Source of the DNA: Bin87 sp964347975
GTDB lineage: Bacteria; Chloroflexota; Dehalococcoidia; Lucifugimonadales; UBA3495
Length of the DNA stretch: 64,000 nt
Direction of reading: 5' to 3'
Assembly (NCBI GenBank): GCA_964347975.1
Contig: CAYGAY010000018.1
Coordinates: 1-64,000 of the forward strand
Both the position numbers and the translations under genes were made by a program. The notes beneath the pieces are model-generated. The model ran no database searches. It saw only the letters and a program-made list of their open reading frames with translations, and had not been told where the DNA came from. Shown one piece after another: positions 14,607 through 22,600 of the stretch; position 1 is the first letter of the stretch; each line of letters opens with the position of its first letter.

Positions 14607-17201
14607 CTATTGGTCAAGGCGCAATGTAACTTCCCAGGTTCTTTCTCCACCCCACACATACTGGCCGGTTCGGATGCTGCTGATGCCATATTCCGGCAAC
14701 TCCCGCGCGGCAGTACATTTTCCATCGCTCAAGGAACCGAAATTCTTAAAAGCAAAGCCAAGGTTGTCATAATCGTACTGCTGGCGATGCTCCGGCAGGT
14801 CGCCCTGGTCAATCGGAATTATGTGCAGAAAGAATGGCTGCACGGTATTATCCGGCTCACAGGGACTCTTGGTGTACACCACTTCGTTGCCGGCGATAGC
14901 GACGTCGTACTTTGCGCGGCGTTCCGCTTCGGCAAGGCGGGCCTCCTCAGCGCGGCGTTCTGCTTCAGCGATGCGGGCCTCCTCAGCGCGGCGCGCTTCG
15001 GCGAGGCGGGCCTCCTCGGCGCGGCGCGCTGCTTCGGCAAGACGGGCCTCCTCGGCGCGGCGCGCTGCTTCGGCAAGACGGGCCTCCTCGGCGCGGCGTT
15101 CTGCTTCGGCAAGGCGGGCCTCCTCGGCGCGGCGCGCTTCGGCGAGGCGGGCCTCCTCGGCGCGGCGTTCCGCTTCGGCAAGGCGGGCCTGTTCACTTAG
15201 CAGATTCTCCGTGTCCCGGGTGTTGGGGGCGAGTCCAACCGCCTCCGCCACGTGAGTGGCGGCAACTTGCGAGTACTCGGGGTGGCGCGCCCCGGCGGTC
15301 AGGTAGAATTGGGCCAGCGCCGTGTGCAGCCGCCAGTTCTCCGGCTCAGCCGCCAGTCCCTCCGCCCCGGCTGCCCGCACCAGCTCCACGCTCCGCTCAA
15401 ACTCCGCATCGCTGAACGACGGGACGTTTTGCGCCGCCTGACCAATCAGGTATATCCTGGGATAGTTCGCCAGTCCGGGGAACCAATCCACCGCCTCGTC
15501 GTATCGGGCTGCCTGCTCCGCCCAGGGCGCCGACGCATCGTACGTCTGCAGCGCCGCTCTGGCGGCGGCGTACTGCCGGCCGTTGTAGAAAACCAGCGCT
15601 CCAATGGTCAGAGCGGCGATCACCGCCACCGCGAGCGCCACCCCCGGAGGCGCGTGCAGTAATCGGGACATTTGGGCCAATCGCAACCGCTGTCGCCAAT
15701 CGGCAAACGCCGCCCCCCCGGTGGAAAACCGGCGCGACCAAGCCCCCGGTTGTGTCGCCGGCGCGCTCTCGCGCCGCCACCGCTCCTCGGAGACCGCGAA
15801 CGCCGCCATAACGGCAAACAGCATGACCGCGCCGGGCGTGTCGAAAAGGAACAAATTTTGCGCGAAGTAACTCACCATCGTCGCGCCCAATATCACGATG
15901 AGCAACTGGTCATACCCTCGTCGCCGCCAAACCGAGCGCAGCATCGCCCAGCCCATCGCCAGCCAGACGGCCAGGTAGCTTGCCAAACCGACCGCACCCG
16001 TAGTAGTCAGCGCTTCCACCACCTTACTGTGGGCCTGGTCAAATCGCTCAGTGGCGTCGGGAGGCGGCTCAACGTGCCGGCCCCAGGCAATGAGGAAGTT
16101 TTCCGGCCCCCAGCCGAGCAGAGGCTTGTCCCGCCAGGCGTCAATGCCGGCGCGGACTGATACGATGCGGCCCTGGATGCTCACGTCCTCAGGCCCGATT
16201 GAGACCATTCGCTGCGTCATAGTGAGGGATTCCACATCACGGCCGGAATCGGAGCCCCATGCTACGGCGGCAATGAGTAGCGCGATGGCGATTATCACTG
16301 CCGCCAGCAGCCCCCAGCAAACCCGCCGCGCTCGCGGCATCGCGCCCCACACCAGGTATACCACGGCAAAGGCGATGATGCCGGCGGCCAGGCCCACAAC
16401 CGCCCCCCGCGTGCCGGTAAGCCACATCGCCCACAGGCTGATCAGGATGGCCAGAACCCAGAAGGCGCGCCGGCCGAGCAGGTAATCCAACCGGAACTGC
16501 CGCCCCCGGCCACGCCGCTGCCGGCGCCGTCCCCGGTTCAGGTTTTGAGGTTGCGCCGGCTCCGCATCCCGGGGCGCGAAGGAATGCCACAGCAGGCCGA
16601 TTCCGGTTAGCGCGCTAATCAATGTATAGGCGCCCAAGTAGGTGGCGTTGCCGAGCGTGGACGTAATCCGCTCCAGGTCCCCCAGTAGCGGCGAGTCGAA
16701 CAGCCCGTAGCGTTGACCCAACCCCAGCGCCGATACCACCGCGCATATCGCCAGGTTAACCGTGAGTAGCAGCCGCCAGTCCGTCAACGTCCGAAAGACC
16801 GACCCGGCGACCAGAACGAAGCCTACCCAGTGAGCCAGGTCGGCGATTCCCTGCATCCGCTCGTATGTGGACCACACGCTGCGGGTAAAACTCACCCCGG
16901 CGAATCCGGCGACCAGCGAAACGCCCAGCCAGACCGCCAACGCAATCAGCACCCAGGACCGCGGCGGTCGGTATTCGGCGTAGAGTATAATCAACACCAG
17001 CCAGAAGGCGAAGGTAATCTCAATAATCACGTGGGCGAAAACCGCCTTGCCCACCACAAAGGGAAACAGGGTGCCCGGCGTAACGATTAGAGGGACAAGC
17101 AGGACCAGCAACAGGCCGGTCCGTACCGTCCAGAGCAACAGCTCGCCGGTGAAAACCTGATTAGCGTGCCGGGCGGCTTGTCGGGCCACGGACGACTCCA
17201 T
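14607..17201 (-). CDS. O-antigen ligase/polymerase-like membrane protein with charged repeat and extra C-terminal domain
   Basis: The 864-residue protein has about 12 membrane segments in its first 450 residues and the Wzy/WaaL landmarks LTGTRGAVVGLAAG and the loop RIVSVRAGIDAWRDKPLLGWGPENF with periplasmic His/Arg residues. It then has another membrane segment (ALAVAVIAALTIGALVFY), a TPR-like region (about 540-650), and eight copies of an 11-12 residue Ala/Glu/Arg unit (ARLAEAERRAEE) that should form a long helix. A final domain of about 100 residues contains VVYTKSPCEPDNTVQPFFLH, DNLGFAF and SSIRTGQYVWGGERTWE, which I do not recognise. It probably polymerises or ligates surface glycan made with the upstream sugar transferase. 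Confidence 0.85.
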   Translation of the reverse strand: MESSVARQAARHANQVFTGELLLWTVRTGLLLVLLVPLIVTPGTLFPFVVGKAVFAHVIIEITFAFWLVLIILYAEYRPPRSWVLIALAVWLGVSLVAGFAGVSFTRSVWSTYERMQGIADLAHWVGFVLVAGSVFRTLTDWRLLLTVNLAICAVVSALGLGQRYGLFDSPLLGDLERITSTLGNATYLGAYTLISALTGIGLLWHSFAPRDAEPAQPQNLNRGRRRQRRGRGRQFRLDYLLGRRAFWVLAILISLWAMWLTGTRGAVVGLAAGIIAFAVVYLVWGAMPRARRVCWGLLAAVIIAIALLIAAVAWGSDSGRDVESLTMTQRMVSIGPEDVSIQGRIVSVRAGIDAWRDKPLLGWGPENFLIAWGRHVEPPPDATERFDQAHSKVVEALTTTGAVGLASYLAVWLAMGWAMLRSVWRRRGYDQLLIVILGATMVSYFAQNLFLFDTPGAVMLFAVMAAFAVSEERWRRESAPATQPGAWSRRFSTGGAAFADWRQRLRLAQMSRLLHAPPGVALAVAVIAALTIGALVFYNGRQYAAARAALQTYDASAPWAEQAARYDEAVDWFPGLANYPRIYLIGQAAQNVPSFSDAEFERSVELVRAAGAEGLAAEPENWRLHTALAQFYLTAGARHPEYSQVAATHVAEAVGLAPNTRDTENLLSEQARLAEAERRAEEARLAEARRAEEARLAEAERRAEEARLAEAARRAEEARLAEAARRAEEARLAEARRAEEARIAEAERRAEEARLAEAERRAKYDVAIAGNEVVYTKSPCEPDNTVQPFFLHIIPIDQGDLPEHRQQYDYDNLGFAFKNFGSLSDGKCTAARELPEYGISSIRTGQYVWGGERTWEVTLRLDQ
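14917..15190 (-). repeat. tandem repeat inside the O-antigen-ligase-like gene
   Basis: About eight head-to-tail units of 33 or 36 bases encode ARLAEAERRAEE-type peptides. The 33-base units lack one residue. Neighbouring units are nearly identical in DNA sequence (for example GCTGCTTCGGCAAGACGGGC twice in a row), which points to recent slippage or unequal exchange and to likely length variation between strains. Confidence 0.85.
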
Positions 17202-17289
17202 GCGAACGGCGCCAGCCGCTTGCCGGCGCCGAAGGTCAGCGTGGATTATAGGAACCGGGCGAGAAGTGGGTCAATGGCCCGGCTGCCCC

Positions 17290-17405
17290 ATGCGTACTCA
17301 CTTTGTCATTGCGACCCCGTACTTGCTACGGGGGGCAATCTCGCTGGGGTAGGGGGCATCGCTACGGGAACGAGATTGCCACGTCGCGGGCTCCTCGCAA
17401 TGACA
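17290..17405. repeat. MITE-like dispersed repeat, copy 4, with nested palindrome
   Basis: It begins ATGCGTACTCACTTTGTCAT and ends CTCGCAATGACAAACC, its inverse. Inside it is CCCCGTACTTGCTACGGGG, a version of a short palindrome also found at about 28085-28105 and 63045-63063. It occupies the 378-base gap between the O-antigen-ligase-like gene and the kinase gene; the rest of the gap shows nothing. Confidence 0.75.
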
Positions 17406-17579
17406 AACCAACTGCCCTCCAGAGTTTGCACAGCCCCGGGATTTTGCTCCGCAAATGCGGAGATCGACCGCTGAGCGCTTACACTGGTATGCGTGAGACG
17501 CTAATTCCCCCGCAGCCGCGGATAGATCGCCTCTCATCGATCTCACCGAGTTGAGCCACCGTGTTGCTTGGACTGGCCG

Positions 17580-19979
17580 TTAGCCGGCATTTACCGCGTA
17601 CGACTCCGGTATTCGGTAACCGACCCTCGGCTCGGTGAAGATATACCTTGGGCGGTGCGCGTCGTCTCCCAACTTGCGTCTGAGCCGGCGCACATGGGTG
17701 CGAACCACCTGGGGATCGCCGGAGCTGGCCATGCGCCAAACGCGCCGCAACAACTGCTCGTGGGACATTGGCCGCCCGCTGTTCAGCGACAGGACGCGCA
17801 GCATTTCGTACTCGATGGGCGTCAGATGGACCGGCTGACCGGCGATTTCCACCCTGCGCTGGGCGTAGTCGATGACCAGGTCGCCAAACTGAAATGGAGA
17901 CGCTTCATCGCCCGGGTCAACCGCAGCTGCCTTGCGAAGCGCGGCCCGGATTCGCGCCGTCAGTTCCGTCGGCGAGAAAGGTTTGACCAGGTAGTCGGCG
18001 GCGCCCAGGTGAAGGGCCCGCTCGATGTCCTGGTCCCTTCCGGGGGCGGCAAGACAGATCACCGGCACATCGGCAACGTCAAGGATGTCCTGCATCAACT
18101 CAAAACCGTCGATGCCAGGCAGGGCCAAATCCAGAAGGGCGAGTTGGGGTTTTTCCGCCTCCATCCGGCGAAGCGCATCATCGGGGCCTGTGGCGAGTGT
18201 CGCCGTGTAACCGCTTTTGGCCAGGAGGTCGCGCACTTGCCGCAGAGTTTGCGGATCGTCTGCCATTACAAGGATGCGTCCCGGACCAACTTCTCCGGGA
18301 CGCGAGCGGCCGGTTGGTGGGCCGGAACGGTCGGAAGCTTCCTGGATGGCCTGGTCGGCGACCGGTATCGTGAAGGTGAACCGGACGCCCCGGTCTGGTC
18401 CTGCGCTCTCCGCCCAGATCCTGCCGCCGTGCGCTTCAACGATCCCCTTGCAAATGGACAATCCCAAACCGTACCCGGCGATGTCCCGTTCGACCATGCC
18501 GCCATCGATACGCGAATATTTCCGAAACAGATTGGGCAGTTGGTCGGGCGGGAGTTCCCATCCTTCAACCACTACCGAAACCGCAACGTATAAACCAGCG
18601 TGCGCGGCGCTGACCCGGACCGCGAATGATCCCTGCGCAGATCCGGACGCGTTGGACAACAGGTTGCTGATCACCTGAATTATGCGCGCCCGGTCTGCCA
18701 TCACAGTGGGGAGTTCTGCCGGCAGGTCCACCTGGGGGACGTTCCGGCCCCCTCCTCTCACAAATACGGCTCCGGCCTGGTCCACCAGAGCCACGATGTC
18801 CGAAGCCTCCAGACTCACCGAAAGAGCGCCAGACTCGAGGTGAGCCGTGTCCAGCAGGTCGCTTATCATCCGGCGCATCCGGTCGGCCTGGTCATTGATG
18901 ATGGTGTGGAACTGGCGGGTCTCGCCGGGATTCAGGTCTGCCGACTCGTCCAGCAGAGTTGCGGCCGAACCTTTGATGGAGGCCAACGGGGTCCGGAGTT
19001 CATAGCTGACCAAGCCCAGGAACTCCGCGCGGAGCCTTTCCAGGTCTTCCAGGGGCGTCATGTCCTGCAAGGTCACAACCACCGACTCCATCTCGTTCCC
19101 GTCTTCCGAGTAGATGGACGTGGCGTTGACCAACACCGTGACCGACCCGCCGCCGGGCGCCCGCAGCACGACTTCCTCGGCGCGCAGCGCGGTGTAGGCG
19201 CTCAGCCGGTGAGCCAGTGGAAACTCTTCCAGCGAGATCTCCCGTCCATCCATCCGCCGGATGCTCAGAATGTCCATCATCTCCTCGACCGGATGGTCCG
19301 GCGGCCGGATGCCCTCCACTAACCGCAGTGTCTCCCGGTTGTACGACACCGGGGCTCCCGATTTCGCGTCGAAGACTACAACCCCCACCGGGCACGTGGC
19401 GATCAGGGCTTCCAGGTCGGTCCTGGCCCGCTGCTCGTCGCGGTACCTCTTGGAGTTGGCAATGACCAACGCCGCTTGGGATGCGAACATCACCAGGGTA
19501 TCCTCGTCTTCCCGGGTGAACTCATCGCCCGCGTCCCCTTTGGTCACGTAAATGGAACCCAGCCGCGCGCCCTTGTTGCGGATGGGAGCCACTAACAGCG
19601 AACCGACGGTCACCGGAGGTATCCATTCCGTCATCCCCAGCGACCTCAGGTACGCGGCCACATCGTTGACGCGAAGCGGGCCTGGCACATCGTTCAAGTG
19701 GCGGAAGAACTGCGCGCTTCCCGGCAACTCCGCCAGGCTCCGGCGCTCTTCCGGCGTCAGGCCGGAGGTGACGAACTCCTCCAGTCGGTTGGCCTGGTCG
19801 AGGACTGTTGTTGCGGCGTACTTCGCGCTCGTCAGGACGCGGGCGCTGCTGGTGACCTCTTCCAGCACGCTGTGATAGTCCAGGTCCTCGTTGATGCGCA
19901 GGCTTGCCTCGCTCAGCCTGGTGAGGCGGTCCTGTAGCGCCCGCACGTCTGCTGCCGTCTGATCTTCCGTAGTACCCAT
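17580..19979 (-). CDS. GAF-PAS-histidine kinase-receiver-winged helix fusion with degenerate kinase
   Basis: The 799-residue protein has, in order, a GAF domain (about 30-185), PAS (about 190-310), HisKA (about 318-385), HATPase (about 430-545), a receiver (about 575-690) and an OmpR-type winged helix (about 700-795, ending PRYIFTEPRVGYRIPE). It is a one-protein two-component system. The H-box reads LVSYELRTPL: Tyr326 (TAT) replaces the phospho-accepting His. The G1 box reads VVVEGWEL instead of DxGxGI, so Val471 replaces the adenine-binding Asp. The G2 box GYGLGLSICKGIVEAHGG is intact. The receiver keeps its acidic pair, LLDLALPG Asp and VKPF Lys, but the Thr/Ser is Ala. It may be a phosphorylation-independent DNA-binding sensor. 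It diverges from the radical SAM operon. Confidence 0.92.
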   Translation of the reverse strand: MGTTEDQTAADVRALQDRLTRLSEASLRINEDLDYHSVLEEVTSSARVLTSAKYAATTVLDQANRLEEFVTSGLTPEERRSLAELPGSAQFFRHLNDVPGPLRVNDVAAYLRSLGMTEWIPPVTVGSLLVAPIRNKGARLGSIYVTKGDAGDEFTREDEDTLVMFASQAALVIANSKRYRDEQRARTDLEALIATCPVGVVVFDAKSGAPVSYNRETLRLVEGIRPPDHPVEEMMDILSIRRMDGREISLEEFPLAHRLSAYTALRAEEVVLRAPGGGSVTVLVNATSIYSEDGNEMESVVVTLQDMTPLEDLERLRAEFLGLVSYELRTPLASIKGSAATLLDESADLNPGETRQFHTIINDQADRMRRMISDLLDTAHLESGALSVSLEASDIVALVDQAGAVFVRGGGRNVPQVDLPAELPTVMADRARIIQVISNLLSNASGSAQGSFAVRVSAAHAGLYVAVSVVVEGWELPPDQLPNLFRKYSRIDGGMVERDIAGYGLGLSICKGIVEAHGGRIWAESAGPDRGVRFTFTIPVADQAIQEASDRSGPPTGRSRPGEVGPGRILVMADDPQTLRQVRDLLAKSGYTATLATGPDDALRRMEAEKPQLALLDLALPGIDGFELMQDILDVADVPVICLAAPGRDQDIERALHLGAADYLVKPFSPTELTARIRAALRKAAAVDPGDEASPFQFGDLVIDYAQRRVEIAGQPVHLTPIEYEMLRVLSLNSGRPMSHEQLLRRVWRMASSGDPQVVRTHVRRLRRKLGDDAHRPRYIFTEPRVGYRIPESYAVNAG

Positions 19980-20131
19980 GCTCTCCTCCGGTCACTACTC
20001 GACAAAGCCCACGGTGGCGGCCTTCCCTATCCAAGCGACGCGCAATGCAGCGTTCTCGGCAAACTGTCATATAAACGTCATAACTGGAATGCAAACCGTT
20101 ATGGATACGTCAGATAGCCAACTGTACCATT

Positions 20132-20153
20132 TGGTTGAACTAAGGTTCAACCA
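20132..20153. promoter_or_regulatory. palindromic operator candidate between divergent genes
   Basis: A perfect inverted repeat with 9-base arms TGGTTGAAC and GTTCAACCA separated by 4 bases lies 78 bases before the radical SAM ATG and about 150 bases from the start of the kinase-regulator gene. A weaker inverted pair, CATAAC/GTTATG, lies near 20080-20105. The AT-rich 251-base divergent region holds no gene. The adjacent winged-helix regulator is the natural candidate to bind it (inference). Confidence 0.55.
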
Positions 20154-20230
20154 TAACAACCGCGCCAATTATGCGGGATGACGCCGGCGATGCGTCGGGG
20201 CCTGAAGGCTGAACCGGAGGAGAGCGAAAA

Positions 20231-21580
20231 ATGAAGATTGCACTGATCGCCATGAGCGGCGTACGCGCCTGCAACGAGGAACTGACGGCGTTGGGCATGA
20301 CCATGCCCGGCTTCATGGAGCGCGGGGAGGTGATCGCCTCTCTGCCCAGCCTGTCCCTGCTCACCCTGGCGGGGATGACGCCGGAATGCGTCGAGGTCGA
20401 GTACCACCAGATACCGGACATCAGGAAGCTGGACCGGCTGCCGGACTGCGACCTGGCCGCCATCTCCACATTCACCGCCCAGGTCAAGGACGCCTACGCG
20501 CTGGCCCGCCGGTACCGCGCAGCGGGCGTCAAGACGGTCATTGGCGGTCACCACGCCACCGCGCTGCCGGGAGAGGCGATCCGCCACTGCGACGCAGTGG
20601 TGGTCGGAGAGGCCGAATTGACTTGGCCCAGGGCGCTGGAGGACTTTCGGAAAGGCTGCCTGGGCGGCATCTACCATGGCAGAGGACAGGAGTTTGACCT
20701 TGCCGACTCGCCGCTGCCCCGTTTTGACCTGCTGAATCCCCACGAATACAACCGGATCACGGTGCAGACCCAGCGCGGCTGCCCATGGCGGTGCAACTTC
20801 TGCGCCAGTTCCATCATGATGACCAGGCAGTACAAGTTGAAACCCGTAGCAAACGTGATCCGGGAGATCCGGGCGATCAAGGAAATCTGGCCGCGCCCCT
20901 TCATTGAGTTTGCCGACGACAACTCTTTCGTTAACCGTTCCCATTCGAAAAAACTGCTGCGGGCTCTGGCTGACGAAGGCGTCAAGTGGTTCACCGAGAC
21001 CGACGTTGCCGTGGCCGACGATCCCGAAATCCTTGACCTGATGCGCGAATCGGGTTGCGCGGAAGTCCTGATCGGCTTCGAGAGCCCCACGGCGAGGAGC
21101 CTGGATGGCGTCGAGCTGAACAACAACTGGAAGCGGAAGCGCCTCGACGGCTACCGGGAGGCCATCCAGCGCATCCAGTCCCACGGCATCGCCGTAAACG
21201 GCTGCTTCGTGTTGGGTATGGACGGCGATACGGTGGACTGTTTTCCGGCAGTCCGGGACTTCGTCGAGGACACCGGACTGTGCGAGGTTCAGATTACTGT
21301 AATGACGCCCTTCCCTGGGACCCCGTTGTACGCGCGGCTCCTTGGAGAAGGCCGTTTGCTGGACGAAACCGCCTGGGAGAAATGCACGTTGTTCGACGTC
21401 AACTTCCAGCCCAGCCGGATGTCGGTTGAGGACCTGGAACACGGCCTCATCGAACTGGCGAGACAGCTGTACACCGCCGAGGCCAAAGCCGGTCGCCGAA
21501 ACGCCTTTCGCGCTCACGTCCGCGCGGCTCGGCAGCCCCGGCGCGAGGAGAAGGCGACATGTATGGCAATAGCGGTCTGA
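20231..21580 (+). CDS. B12-binding-domain radical SAM protein
   Basis: The 449-residue enzyme has an N-terminal cobalamin-binding-like Rossmann domain (DLAAISTFTAQVKDAYALAR, VIGGHHATALPGEA, VVVGEAELTWPRAL) and a radical SAM barrel with the iron-sulfur motif CPWRCNFC (CxxxCxxC, about residues 183-190). Further landmarks are EFADDNSFVNR, EVLIGFES and VNGCFVLGMDGDT. It belongs to the BchE/P-methylase-like superfamily that modifies lipids, tetrapyrroles or natural products; the substrate is unknown. GGAGGAG precedes the ATG. Its last 22 bases overlap the next gene, which encodes a membrane protein, so a membrane or lipid substrate is possible. Confidence 0.92.
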   Translation: MKIALIAMSGVRACNEELTALGMTMPGFMERGEVIASLPSLSLLTLAGMTPECVEVEYHQIPDIRKLDRLPDCDLAAISTFTAQVKDAYALARRYRAAGVKTVIGGHHATALPGEAIRHCDAVVVGEAELTWPRALEDFRKGCLGGIYHGRGQEFDLADSPLPRFDLLNPHEYNRITVQTQRGCPWRCNFCASSIMMTRQYKLKPVANVIREIRAIKEIWPRPFIEFADDNSFVNRSHSKKLLRALADEGVKWFTETDVAVADDPEILDLMRESGCAEVLIGFESPTARSLDGVELNNNWKRKRLDGYREAIQRIQSHGIAVNGCFVLGMDGDTVDCFPAVRDFVEDTGLCEVQITVMTPFPGTPLYARLLGEGRLLDETAWEKCTLFDVNFQPSRMSVEDLEHGLIELARQLYTAEAKAGRRNAFRAHVRAARQPRREEKATCMAIAV

Positions 21581-22125
21581 CTGGCGCCGGAACCGGGATC
21601 ATGGCGGGCACGATTGCTCTCTTATACGGGCAGACCTCGGTGGAGATGACGCGGGACTCCCGCTTCGGCGTCCGCGTCATCAGACTGGCGGCAACCAGCG
21701 TGGTTGCTCTGGGTCTGATCTGGGGTTTCCAGTTCGCAACCCTGCAAACCCCCGCATTCGTCGGCATCTGCCTGGCGGCGGGCTGGGCGTTGATGCCGGT
21801 TTTGCTGACCGCGAGTTTGCGCTGGCCGGTGGTCCGCTACGGTCTGGCCCTTCCCTCGACCCTGGTCGGCGTTGGCCTCATCGCCATTTGCCTCACGGCC
21901 CTGCCGCCGGACTGGGAAGCCGCCAGGGTCGGTTGGTTGATGACCACTGCGGGAGTGCTCATGGGCGGATTCCTGGGCCTCTGGTTCTGGTTCCGTTTAG
22001 CGCCGGCGCCGCGCTTCCTGGACGATCCTTTCAGTCCGGGTCGGTGGACCCTGGTTGCGGTGCATATAGTCCTGATCGTCGTGGGCCTGGCGCTGACCGG
22101 CTTCAGCCTGATGGCCCAGGCATAA
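21559..22125 (+). CDS. five-segment integral membrane protein
   Basis: The 188-residue protein starts inside the end of the radical SAM gene (22-base overlap), preceded by GGAGAAGG, so translation is probably coupled. Five hydrophobic segments are visible: about 42-62, 69-90, 94-116, 123-146 and 161-182. No catalytic motif is seen. It is not recognisable as a known family. The tight coupling suggests that it works with the radical SAM enzyme, for example as a membrane partner or transporter of its product. Confidence 0.8.
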   Translation: MYGNSGLTGAGTGIMAGTIALLYGQTSVEMTRDSRFGVRVIRLAATSVVALGLIWGFQFATLQTPAFVGICLAAGWALMPVLLTASLRWPVVRYGLALPSTLVGVGLIAICLTALPPDWEAARVGWLMTTAGVLMGGFLGLWFWFRLAPAPRFLDDPFSPGRWTLVAVHIVLIVVGLALTGFSLMAQA

Positions 22126-22197
22126 CGACGCTGGGTTAATGGCGATGTGAAATCTGCGCCGCCCTCCGGAGCGTAATGCGAAGGAAGGAAGTGCATT

Positions 22198-22590
22198 ATG
22201 GGCAATAAACTCACCATCGGCCGGCACCTGCTCGCATCCGGCTTCGCTTTTGTGGCGCTCTGGGCCGGTCTGTCCATTGGCCTGCAATACAGCCCGCTGG
22301 TTGGCAACATCCTGTGGGCCGTCGCCGCCGCAATTTTTCTGGGCAATCTGGCGTGGATGGTCCGGTCGGTGATGCGGAGGCACAGCATCTCCATATTGCG
22401 CTGGCACTTGCTGGCGTTTGTCGCCGCGCTGGCCGCCTTTGTCATCGGCCAGGGGCTGATTTTTCTACCGGCGCCGGCATTCAGCGGGATTGGCTCCACC
22501 CTGCGGTTGGTGGGCGTGGCAGTGATTCTGGGTAATATGCTCTGGATGGGCTGGACGCTGCTGCGGGTACCAAAAGACGTTCCAGCATAG
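22198..22590 (+). CDS. four-segment small membrane protein
   Basis: The 130-residue product has four hydrophobic segments (about 8-30, 33-56, 67-90 and 97-122). GAAGGAAG lies about 8 bases before the ATG. It follows the previous membrane gene by 72 bases on the same strand and is the last gene of the radical SAM group. It ends 10 bases before the convergent FMN oxidase gene. Function unknown. Confidence 0.75.
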   Translation: MGNKLTIGRHLLASGFAFVALWAGLSIGLQYSPLVGNILWAVAAAIFLGNLAWMVRSVMRRHSISILRWHLLAFVAALAAFVIGQGLIFLPAPAFSGIGSTLRLVGVAVILGNMLWMGWTLLRVPKDVPA

Positions 22591-22600
22591 CCCACCAAGT

